Assembly: GCA_902783735.1 (NCBI GenBank)
Contig: CACZSE010000160.1
Location: 1-5,242 of the forward strand
Direction: 5' to 3'
Source: an uncultured Lachnospiraceae bacterium
GTDB lineage: Bacteria > Bacillota > Clostridia > Lachnospirales > Lachnospiraceae
Length of the DNA: 5,242 nucleotides
Positions 1-5,242 of the stretch are shown here, piece by piece. The notes beneath the pieces were generated by a model. The model did no database searches. It was not told the DNA's origin and was given only the letters and a program-made list of their open reading frames with translations. The translations under genes were made by a program, and so were the position numbers. Position 1 is the first letter of the stretch, and the number at the start of each line of letters is the position of its first letter.

Positions 1-30
1 AAGACAGGTAGAAACAGGCAGTAGCAAAAT

Positions 31-1080
31 ATGGATACAAAGATAATTAAGATAGATGAAGAAAATATAGATGAAGCACTTATAAGTAAGGCCGGCAAGA
101 TAATAAAAAACGGCGGTCTGGTTGCGTTTCCCACAGAGACAGTCTACGGTCTTGGGGGAGATGCGCTAAATCCTTCTTCAAGCAAGAAGATATATGCCGC
201 GAAGGGCAGACCGAGCGATAATCCGCTCATAGTTCACATTGCCGATATCGAAGATATGCAATATATAACGGAGTCTGTTACTATGCCCGCCAAGGCGCTG
301 GCGGATGCTTTCTGGCCGGGACCGCTTACCATGATACTCAAAAAATCCGACAAGGTTCCTTATGAGACCACGGGAGGGCTTGATACAGTGGCTGTTCGAA
401 TGCCGGTACATAAGACTGCAGCGGCGTTTATCAGGGCAGCGGGCGGATATGTGGCCGCACCGAGTGCAAATCTTTCCGGAAAGCCGAGTCCGACGAATGC
501 AAAATACGTTATCGAGGACATGGACGGGCGCATAGACATGATCATCGACGGAGGAGACGCAGGCATAGGGCTGGAGTCGACCATTGTTGATCTTACTTCG
601 GATATACCCATGTTGCTCAGACCGGGGTATATCACCTTGGAACAGTTGAAAAAAGTATTGGGCAGTGTTGACGTGGACAAGACCATTTTGGACGGAGACT
701 GTAAGGAAAGGCCTAAGGCTCCGGGCATGAAATACAGACACTATGCCCCCAAGGGAGATCTTACAATAGTTGACGGTGACATGGAAGCCGTGGTGAACAG
801 GATAAATGAACTTGTGAGAGAAGCACAGGCTCGCGGAAAAAAGACCTGTATCATAGCCACGGATGAAAATGCCGGAAGATATGATACTTCATACATTAAG
901 AGCGTAGGCAGCAGGGATGACGAAGAAACCATAGCCCACAGGCTCTATACCATCTTAAGAGAATGTGATGATGAAGATATTGAAGTTATATACAGTGAAA
1001 GTTTTGAGGCAAGCGGCATAGGTCAGGCGATCATGAATCGCCTTCTTAAAGCAGCAGGACATCATGTTTATCACACATAA
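31..1080 (+). CDS. tsaC: L-threonylcarbamoyladenylate synthase (long Sua5/YwlC type)
   Basis: This 349-residue cytoplasmic enzyme is expected to make threonylcarbamoyl-AMP from L-threonine, bicarbonate and ATP. The TsaD/TsaB/TsaE machinery then transfers that group to A37 of ANN-decoding tRNAs (t6A). The YrdC-type catalytic domain spans about residues 13-205. Visible motifs are PTETVYGLG (34-42), KGRPSDNPL (58-66), WPGPLT (95-100), RMPVH (123-127), PSANLSG (144-150), GIGLESTIVD (178-187) and RPGYIT (197-202). The linker PGMKYRHYAP (231-240) leads into the C-terminal Sua5 domain (about 241-345), which ends with a conserved-looking GIGQAIMNRLLKAA. The length fits full-length Sua5/YwlC proteins and is much longer than E. 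coli TsaC, so sua5, ywlC or tsaC2 would be equally valid names. The ATG at 31 gives the expected N-terminus, although upstream there is only a weak AGG (16-18) as a ribosome-binding site. It is followed at once by its own terminator. No defects are visible. Confidence 0.97.
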   Translation: MDTKIIKIDEENIDEALISKAGKIIKNGGLVAFPTETVYGLGGDALNPSSSKKIYAAKGRPSDNPLIVHIADIEDMQYITESVTMPAKALADAFWPGPLTMILKKSDKVPYETTGGLDTVAVRMPVHKTAAAFIRAAGGYVAAPSANLSGKPSPTNAKYVIEDMDGRIDMIIDGGDAGIGLESTIVDLTSDIPMLLRPGYITLEQLKKVLGSVDVDKTILDGDCKERPKAPGMKYRHYAPKGDLTIVDGDMEAVVNRINELVREAQARGKKTCIIATDENAGRYDTSYIKSVGSRDDEETIAHRLYTILRECDDEDIEVIYSESFEASGIGQAIMNRLLKAAGHHVYHT

Positions 1081-1111
1081 AAAGGTCACCGTTCGGTGAC
1101 CTTTATTTTTT
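1081..1111 (+). terminator. Rho-independent terminator after tsaC
   Basis: A perfect 10-bp stem is formed by AAAGGTCACC (1081-1090) and GGTGACCTTT (1095-1104). It closes a GTTC loop and is followed by the tail ATTTTTT (1105-1111). The stem starts at the base right after the TAA stop of the preceding gene, so it should end that transcript and insulate the gene downstream. Confidence 0.93.
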
Positions 1112-1190
1112 CTGAACCAACTCAAGTTGCACCCCCAATTTCTACAATTTACCGTTTAACCATCTCATAATACCGTTCGTAGCAAATCGA

Positions 1191-1219
1191 TTATATAACA
1201 CTTGTTATTCTGATAAAAT
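1191..1219 (+). promoter_or_regulatory. Candidate extended -10 promoter for the surface-protein gene
   Basis: TGaTAAAAT (1211-1219) matches an extended -10 element, with TG at 1211-1212 and hexamer TAAAAT at 1214-1219. The hexamer 17 bp upstream, TTATAT (1191-1196), is a poor -35, as can be tolerated with an extended -10. Transcription would start near 1226 and give a leader of roughly 75 nt. It is the best sigma-A-like candidate in the gap, but it is called by eye only. Confidence 0.42.
1195..1208 (+). promoter_or_regulatory. 14-bp inverted repeat inside the candidate promoter (possible operator)
   Basis: ATAACA (1195-1200) and TGTTAT (1203-1208) are exact reverse complements separated by CT. 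The repeat sits between the weak -35 and the extended -10, where a bound dimeric repressor would block RNA polymerase. The symmetry is directly visible. The operator role is inference, and short AT-rich inverted repeats also arise by chance. Confidence 0.3.
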
Positions 1220-1232
1220 ATACATCATTTTC

Positions 1233-1253
1233 TTCCGCAGATCATCTGCGGAA
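1233..1253 (+). promoter_or_regulatory. Perfect hairpin/palindrome in the 5' leader
   Basis: TTCCGCAGA (1233-1241) pairs exactly with TCTGCGGAA (1245-1253) around a 3-nt TCA loop; the A-T pair next to the loop may open to leave a 5-nt loop. It would lie a few nucleotides from the predicted transcript start. No T-tract follows, so it is not an intrinsic terminator. Two roles fit: an mRNA 5'-end stabilising stem, or a DNA operator. It is the most GC-rich and symmetric element in the intergenic region. Confidence 0.5.
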
Positions 1254-1283
1254 TTCGAGTCAGTCAGGAATGACATGAAGAAG

Positions 1284-1293
1284 AAGGAAGGAG
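1284..1293 (+). promoter_or_regulatory. Strong Shine-Dalgarno sequence for the surface-protein gene
   Basis: AAGGAAGGAG contains AAGGAG at 1288-1293, with 7 nt between it and the ATG at 1301. This fixes the start codon of the large downstream gene and contrasts with the weak site in front of tsaC. Confidence 0.85.
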
Positions 1294-1300
1294 AAACGGC

Positions 1301-1399
1301 ATGCAAAAAAAGAAGGAAAAGACGAGATTTTTGGCATGTTTACTGGCTGTTATCATGACGGTCACGATAATGCCTTTTGATGGTATGCCTGCATATGCC
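1301..1399 (+). other. Sec signal peptide of the large surface protein
   Basis: Residues 1-33 have a lysine-rich n-region (KKKEK, 3-7, then R9) and a hydrophobic core (FLACLLAVIMTVTIM, 10-24). The c-region ends in the small-residue motif A31-Y32-A33, predicted to be cut before G34. This is a classical signal peptidase I type and places the rest of the protein outside the cytoplasm. Confidence 0.88.
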
Positions 1400-4300
1400 G
1401 GTCAGGTGAGCACAGTTTTAAACGGATCACATGATGAAGACGTTGATCAGAACGAACAGGATCAGATCGAAAAGGACGGTATCGATGACGATGTAACGGA
1501 TGAAGCCATTAACAGGGACGTCGATGAAGAGGCTTATGCAGATGACGGGACTGTTCAGGACGAGTCTGAAAATAATGACTTTGAAAAGGTTTCGGATAAT
1601 GAGGCGATCGATTCAATCGATGAAGTAAAAGAAGAACCCCTTGATGTGGGAGAACATGTGCATTGCATATGCGGATCCGATGACTGTAACGGTGAAGGAC
1701 ATGACAGATCCAAGGAATGGACAGCCTGGGAATCGGATACAGAGCTTCCCACCGAAGCGGGATATTATTATCTGACCAAAGATGTGACACTTTCGGGCGA
1801 TATGACTGCTGAAGACGGTGTATTTTTGTGTTTAAACGGAAAGATCGTAGATATGAACGGTCACAGATATAAAGATGGTGGCAGCTTGACTGTCACCAAC
1901 TGCAAGGGGAAAAATACGGGTGCGATAGAGTTTGCGGGTGAAAGCAAATACTATTCGGGCGGAGGCAGAGTGCTGCTTTCGGCACTAAACTTAAGCCTGT
2001 ATAACACAAAGGTATACGGAAAGAACATACGTGGTGATGCATATCTGGTAGGTTATTACGGAAATGATACATCATCGCTTTATATCGATAACTGTATCAT
2101 CCAAAGAGAGGATGACGACGAGTATTCAAGTGATGATTCGGTTCTTGTTAATTCGCAGTATCCAACCAACGTAACGATTAATAACAGTACGCTCATCTGT
2201 CAGGGAGAAGACAGCAAATGGCTGTATGGCGTGAGTGTTTTCGGACTGAAACAGAAGCTGATCATGGAAAACACCACCATATATGTTGAGGGCAAGTCGA
2301 ATTTTGTCAAGGCATTTTCCGTAAGTGACAGCAAAGAGGTTACGGATGCGGCATCAGAGACCGTATCTGTAAAGAACTGTGAGATTACAGCCAAGACAAC
2401 ATCGCCCTCTACAAGTGGGTATCCATTTGAGATAACTGCGGTTTCTGCGGCATCCGCAGGGTTTTCAACATTCTCGTATGAAGACTGTACCATAAATGCG
2501 GAATCTACCGGATCGGTGGATACAATAGGCTTTAGCATCGAAAACGGTGGTGCATCATATGAGAAAAACAACTGTACGGGAAAATTAACCGATTGCTCGA
2601 TCATGGCCAAATCTGCGGGGGTGGCACGGGGTATAAGTGCACAGACAAATCTGGATCTGACAGGCAGCACTGTATCAGCAGCAGGATCGTCCGACCGGGG
2701 TCATTCAATGTATCTGGAACCCAAGGCAGGCTCGACGATAAATATCACGGACACAACGGTTACAGGTGTAAACGGAGGACTGTATTTCACGAACTATAAC
2801 TCTCCGGTAGTAAACCTTAAAAATGCGGTAGTGACAGCGAACGCAAAAGGCAGTTATGGCATATATACCACAAGCGGAAGCATTTATCTGGGCGGGAACA
2901 CTATCGTAAACGGTGAAGCGGGCGGAATTTATAAATCAGCATATTCAAATTACAGCAATACAGATTATAACCGTCCTGCGATTTATGCTTATTCAAAGGA
3001 CAATTCTCCACTTACCATAGCTGACGGCAAAAAGCTGACAGTCTATTATGCTTACCAGTATGCAAAACAGGGTGATCAGATCATCACTGAAGGCATGAAT
3101 GAGGCTCTTGTTGGAAAACTTACGATAAGTTATCCTAAAAACTTCTCCATAGATAAGGACGGAAAGCTCGTCACACCAAAGAGTTCCACTGTAGATTGCT
3201 GGAACGGAGGAACGGTTGTGGGCGGAAGTGCTTCGGCATTTACCGATCCGGAGTGTACGAAGTATCTTCCAAGTGGTAAGGCATTTGAAGGAGATACCGT
3301 ATATATACAGGCAACGCCGAACGATCATTTTGTATTTACCGAGTGGGAAATAAGACAGGGAAATATAGCGCTTGCCGATTCAAAGGCGGCTGTTACAAGC
3401 TTTGTTATGGGATCGGAAGCGGTACAGCTGTATCCGAGATTCACTGAAGCTCCAAGCTATGTGATCACATATAAGGGAGGCTCTCAGTCTGACGGCAGTG
3501 TAAAGGATTTTACCGGCAAAAAGTATCAGGGTGACGCAGCCAAGCTTTCGACAAAGGTATTTATAAACAAGGATCCCAAGAAGTCACAGGTCGGCTGGTC
3601 GACAAGTGACGGTGGACCCAAGGTATATGATCTGGGTGGCGAATATGCAACCGACAAAAATATAACGCTTTATCCCTACTGGGAGAGCAACTATACCATA
3701 ACCTTCATGTACGGCGATTATCCGGCACCCGGACATAAAAAAGGCGATATTGCGGGAACCATGGTAAAGATCCCGCGAGAGGATAAATATCTTCGATATG
3801 AAGATATCACGGAATTATTCGGATATGAGCTCTATGGGGAATTTCCCAGTCAGTACTACGTTGCAAAAGACAGTAACGGAAACATATACCGATTTACAGG
3901 CTTGTCTGTAAACAGTGACGGTTCTACTTATGACTACGGAATGTCAACAGGCGGACCGGATTGTATGTATACGCAGGATGCAGATATAACTCTGTATCCC
4001 GCATGGACTCCCATGTATTGCATTCGTTTTGCACCCGGTAAATACGGAATAGAAAGAGAAGAGCCTCTTGATGACATATATAAATTTGCCGGGAAAAAGA
4101 TCACACTGCCCGGAAGGATACTCTCCGATAATACCAAGGTCGTAGCTTACGAGTCTAAGAGAGAATGGTTCAGACAGGGCGGATGGTCACTCAGTGAAGA
4201 AGGAACGACCAAGGATTTTGCACTCGCCGGAGATTATAACCTCGATCAAAATGCAACACTCTATCCGTATTGGGAGACGGTCTTCAAAGTAGAATATCAT

Positions 4301-5242
4301 CCCGGAGACTATGGTGTGTTGGCAGGAGAACCTGCAGACCTTATCATAAAGAAATATGCAGGAGTATCGATAAATGTATTCTATGGCCTTTTTGTAAGAC
4401 CCGGTTATATACAGACGGGCTGGAATACAAAAAAGGACGGAAGCGGAACAACTTATAGATTCGGTTCTTCATACAATGGAGATGAGAATCTGACCCTTTA
4501 CCCCGAATGGGAAGGAAAACATAAGATAACATATATGCCCGACGAAAAAACTGATCGGACTAAGCCGGTATATGATACCAAGTATCCGGGACAGGCGGCG
4601 GTCATTAAGGCGGGTGTATTTACAGCGCCGGAACATACACTTACAGGCTATACAAAGACAAAGGGAAGTCAGACCATAGATTTCAGGCCGGGAGACAGCT
4701 ATGAATCGGAAGAGGATCTTACGGTTTATCCTGTATGGTCGCCCAAAACATACGGTCTGTGGATAGGAGATACACAGGTAACCGGAAATAACAGGACAGA
4801 TATTCTGGGTAATGGTAAAGCAAGTTATGACCCGGAGACAGAAACTCTTGTTTTAAACGGTATTTCTATAACGGACAGTCATAATATCGTATATGCAAAG
4901 AGTCAGGCAGGGGTCGGAATATATGCAACCGGTGACAAAGAAGAAGCTGATATCGTGCTCGAAAGACTGAATATCAGACTGACCGGTGAAAATACTGTTA
5001 ATCCGGCTTTTGATCTGTCGGACAACGGCTATGGAATAGTGGCTGACGCAATACCTGTCGTATTTGAGGGAACCGGTAAGCTTACTGTGGGCAATGTATC
5101 GGCTCAGAAAATGCTATGTGCACTAAACTGTGCCACGATCAGACTCAGTGATGCAACACTGGATCTGTATTCCCAGTATACGACTATCCTCACAAGCGGA
5201 TCACGCGGACGTGAAGGTATACGTGTTGAAAGCGGTTCTCTT
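1301..5242 (+). CDS. Large secreted modular protein: beta-helix, InlB/Listeria-Bacteroides-type repeats, second beta-helix (3' end outside window)
   Basis: The frame is open for 1314 codons with no stop, so the C-terminus is missing. In residue order there is a Sec signal peptide (1-33, cleavage after AYA), a very acidic linker (about 45-115) and a Cys/His cluster (119-134) followed by WTAW (140-143). A parallel beta-helix of irregular rungs (about 155-570) follows, then a divergent InlB-type module (about 628-716) ending LYPRF. Five repeats (about 720-1146) each end in LYPxW or VYPVW. A module beginning YGLWIGDTQVT (1151) and reaching LNG (1185-1187) leads into a second beta-helix. In known proteins these modules belong to cell-surface adhesins and carbohydrate-interacting proteins of Firmicutes, so an extracellular binding role is the inference. 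I see no catalytic motif. No LPxTG-type, SLH or choline-binding anchor is visible, but any such anchor would probably lie beyond the window. The start is chosen for its strong ribosome-binding site and signal peptide. The gene appears to have its own promoter. I do not recognise a specific named gene. Confidence 0.93.
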   Translation, partial: MQKKKEKTRFLACLLAVIMTVTIMPFDGMPAYAGQVSTVLNGSHDEDVDQNEQDQIEKDGIDDDVTDEAINRDVDEEAYADDGTVQDESENNDFEKVSDNEAIDSIDEVKEEPLDVGEHVHCICGSDDCNGEGHDRSKEWTAWESDTELPTEAGYYYLTKDVTLSGDMTAEDGVFLCLNGKIVDMNGHRYKDGGSLTVTNCKGKNTGAIEFAGESKYYSGGGRVLLSALNLSLYNTKVYGKNIRGDAYLVGYYGNDTSSLYIDNCIIQREDDDEYSSDDSVLVNSQYPTNVTINNSTLICQGEDSKWLYGVSVFGLKQKLIMENTTIYVEGKSNFVKAFSVSDSKEVTDAASETVSVKNCEITAKTTSPSTSGYPFEITAVSAASAGFSTFSYEDCTINAESTGSVDTIGFSIENGGASYEKNNCTGKLTDCSIMAKSAGVARGISAQTNLDLTGSTVSAAGSSDRGHSMYLEPKAGSTINITDTTVTGVNGGLYFTNYNSPVVNLKNAVVTANAKGSYGIYTTSGSIYLGGNTIVNGEAGGIYKSAYSNYSNTDYNRPAIYAYSKDNSPLTIADGKKLTVYYAYQYAKQGDQIITEGMNEALVGKLTISYPKNFSIDKDGKLVTPKSSTVDCWNGGTVVGGSASAFTDPECTKYLPSGKAFEGDTVYIQATPNDHFVFTEWEIRQGNIALADSKAAVTSFVMGSEAVQLYPRFTEAPSYVITYKGGSQSDGSVKDFTGKKYQGDAAKLSTKVFINKDPKKSQVGWSTSDGGPKVYDLGGEYATDKNITLYPYWESNYTITFMYGDYPAPGHKKGDIAGTMVKIPREDKYLRYEDITELFGYELYGEFPSQYYVAKDSNGNIYRFTGLSVNSDGSTYDYGMSTGGPDCMYTQDADITLYPAWTPMYCIRFAPGKYGIEREEPLDDIYKFAGKKITLPGRILSDNTKVVAYESKREWFRQGGWSLSEEGTTKDFALAGDYNLDQNATLYPYWETVFKVEYHPGDYGVLAGEPADLIIKKYAGVSINVFYGLFVRPGYIQTGWNTKKDGSGTTYRFGSSYNGDENLTLYPEWEGKHKITYMPDEKTDRTKPVYDTKYPGQAAVIKAGVFTAPEHTLTGYTKTKGSQTIDFRPGDSYESEEDLTVYPVWSPKTYGLWIGDTQVTGNNRTDILGNGKASYDPETETLVLNGISITDSHNIVYAKSQAGVGIYATGDKEEADIVLERLNIRLTGENTVNPAFDLSDNGYGIVADAIPVVFEGTGKLTVGNVSAQKMLCALNCATIRLSDATLDLYSQYTTILTSGSRGREGIRVESGSL
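1433..1645 (+). other. Acidic low-complexity linker in the surface protein
   Basis: Residues 45-115 contain 32 Asp or Glu in 71 positions and only four Lys or Arg. There is no regular repeat unit. It follows the signal peptide directly and is probably a disordered, strongly negative spacer ahead of the first folded domain. A cation-binding role is possible but not shown by any recognised motif such as a DxDxDG loop. Confidence 0.8.
1655..1729 (+). other. Cys/His cluster plus W-T-A-W motif preceding the beta-helix
   Basis: Within 16 residues there are H119, H121, C122, C124, C129 and H134, followed by W140-T-A-W143 and then LPTEAGYYYLTKDV (149-162). From memory, the combination of an H-x-H-C-x-C-G segment, a Gly-His, a WTAW-like segment and a 'LP..AG.YYL..DV' strand recurs at the start of beta-helix domains in Clostridia surface proteins. 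The spacing could support a small metal site or a disulphide cap. Which of these applies, if either, is inference. Confidence 0.6.
1763..3010 (+). repeat. Irregular beta-helix rungs (first parallel beta-helix domain)
   Basis: Residues about 155-570 show a degenerate rung motif, [acidic/polar]-[N/D/G]-[C/S/T/A]-x-[I/V/L], at DNCII (263-267), NNSTL (294-298), ENTTI (323-327), KNCEI (358-362), EDCTI (394-398), TDCSI (430-434), TGSTV (454-458), TDTTV (483-487) and KNAVV (507-511). Successive units are about 24-36 residues apart, as expected for coils of a right-handed parallel beta-helix of the pectate-lyase-like fold. No pectate lyase or other polysaccharidase catalytic residues were recognised. 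The repeats are too diverged to be a recent DNA duplication. Confidence 0.7.
3182..3448 (+). repeat. Divergent InlB-type module
   Basis: Residues about 628-716 carry NGGTVVGGSA, then GDTVYIQATPNDHFVFTEWE, then a FVMGSEAVQLYPRF ending at 714. This matches the general plan of divergent InlB B-repeat domains: a 'GGTV' start, 'GD.V.l.A.P...y.F..W' middle and 'f.M....v.l...F' end. It connects the first beta-helix to the repeat array. The domain family assignment is by motif only. Confidence 0.6.
3458..4738 (+). repeat. Five tandem Listeria-Bacteroides/InlB-type repeats
   Basis: Five modules span residues about 720-795, 798-902, 905-992, 993-1070 and 1072-1146. Each opens with a Y/F-x-I/V-x-Y/F strand. 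The final motifs are LYPYW (790-794), LYPAW (898-902), LYPYW (987-991), LYPEW (1066-1070) and VYPVW (1142-1146). Most contain a GW or G-aromatic core followed by an S/T-x-x-x-G turn, for example QTGWNTKKDGSGTTY in the fourth. The second is longest, at about 105 residues. These resemble the grasp-like beta modules of internalin B-repeats, often used as stalks or ligand-binding units. DNA divergence between copies indicates old duplication. Confidence 0.75.
4751..5242 (+). other. Second beta-helix-like domain (incomplete)
   Basis: Residues 1151-1187 carry the module YGLWIGDTQVT...ILGNGKASYDPETETLVLNG. From memory, this kind of motif introduces beta-helix-like domains in many Clostridia surface proteins. 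After it come strand-turn units such as ADIVLERLNIRLTG, YGIVADAIPVVFEGTGKLTV and CATIRLSDATLDLY, which look like coils of a beta-helix. Carbohydrate-binding beta-helix domains of the Cthe_2159 type are one possible relative, but this is not established from sequence alone. The window ends inside the domain. Confidence 0.55.

Larger units (their letters stand above)
1112..1300 (+). other. Non-coding intergenic/leader region between tsaC and the surface-protein gene
   Basis: This stretch of 189 bases lies between the terminator and the start of the large secreted-protein gene. I find no credible coding frame in it. Its first part (1112-1190) shows no clear signal. The second part carries a candidate operator, an extended -10 promoter, a hairpin and a ribosome-binding site, which are listed separately. 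It does not resemble any riboswitch class I can recognise. Confidence 0.7.

Noticed and set aside
1..24. Possible 3' tail of an upstream gene, in frame 1, reading K-T-G-R-N-R-Q then TAG at 22-24.
   Set aside because: Seven codons without recognisable similarity cannot support a gene call. Another frame also stays open past the tsaC start. The close spacing would fit an operon but proves nothing.
178..741. Minus-strand open frame of 187 codons opposite tsaC.
   Set aside because: It overlaps a gene with full family motifs on the plus strand, and its translation resembles no known protein.
1118..1129. Inverted repeat CAACT-CA-AGTTG just after the terminator.
   Set aside because: A 5-bp arm is expected by chance in a region this size, and no promoter or T-tract accompanies it.
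1328..1339. Lipobox-like F-L-A-C (residues 10-13) suggesting a lipoprotein.
   Set aside because: The Cys comes right at the start of the hydrophobic core with almost no h-region before it, and the usual Leu at -3 is Phe. The AYA site at residue 33 fits signal peptidase I better.
1275..1358. Short out-of-frame ORF (27 residues, rich in Lys and Arg) beginning before the surface-protein start, considered as a leader peptide.
   Set aside because: It overlaps the start of the main gene, the strong Shine-Dalgarno lies inside it and serves the ATG at 1301, and its only own ribosome-binding site is weak. Lys-rich content follows from the purine-rich leader.
2200..2670. Minus-strand open frame of 156 codons.
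   Set aside because: It lies wholly inside the strongly supported plus-strand surface-protein gene, its translation shows no recognisable domain, and it reads as the reverse-complement shadow of the beta-helix region.
2993..3328. Minus-strand open frame of 111 codons.
   Set aside because: It is antisense to the continuous plus-strand frame, with no evidence of an independent gene.
1301..5242. A pectate lyase or other polysaccharide-degrading enzyme.
   Set aside because: The beta-helix fold is shared with such enzymes, but I could find no recognisable catalytic residue pattern, so an enzymatic call is not supported.

Overview
The window holds one complete gene and most of a second, both on the + strand. 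They are separated by about 220 bp that contain a clear terminator and a plausible promoter. Moderate base composition, purine-rich AAGGAG ribosome-binding sites, and a very large secreted protein of the 'InlB/Listeria-Bacteroides repeat plus beta-helix' type all suggest a Gram-positive Clostridia species. A Lachnospiraceae member (Butyrivibrio-like gut or rumen anaerobe) is the best guess. That placement is inference from protein style, not from a marker gene.

Region 1 (31-1111): a full-length L-threonylcarbamoyladenylate synthase of the long Sua5/YwlC type, a housekeeping enzyme of tRNA t6A37 biosynthesis. An intrinsic terminator begins directly after its stop codon.

Region 2 (1112-1300): a non-coding regulatory stretch. 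It holds a candidate extended -10 promoter, a 14-bp inverted repeat just upstream of that -10, a near-perfect 9-bp-stem hairpin expected near the 5' end of the transcript, and a strong Shine-Dalgarno sequence.

Region 3 (1301-5242, running off the window): one uninterrupted reading frame of 1314 codons with no stop before the window ends. It encodes a modular secreted protein. In order it has a Sec signal peptide, a strongly acidic linker, a compact Cys/His motif followed by a W-T-A-W segment, and a long parallel beta-helix of irregular rungs. Next come one divergent InlB-type module, five Listeria-Bacteroides-type repeats ending in (L/V)YPxW, and the start of a second beta-helix-like domain. 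It looks like a cell-surface or secreted adhesin or carbohydrate-interacting protein. No catalytic motif was recognised, and the C-terminus, where any wall anchor would lie, is outside the window.

The two genes appear to be independent transcription units with no evident functional link. I see no CRISPR array, transposase, RNA gene or minus-strand gene. Nothing here amounts to a demonstrably new multi-gene system. The points most worth a second look are the unusual surface protein and its structured leader.
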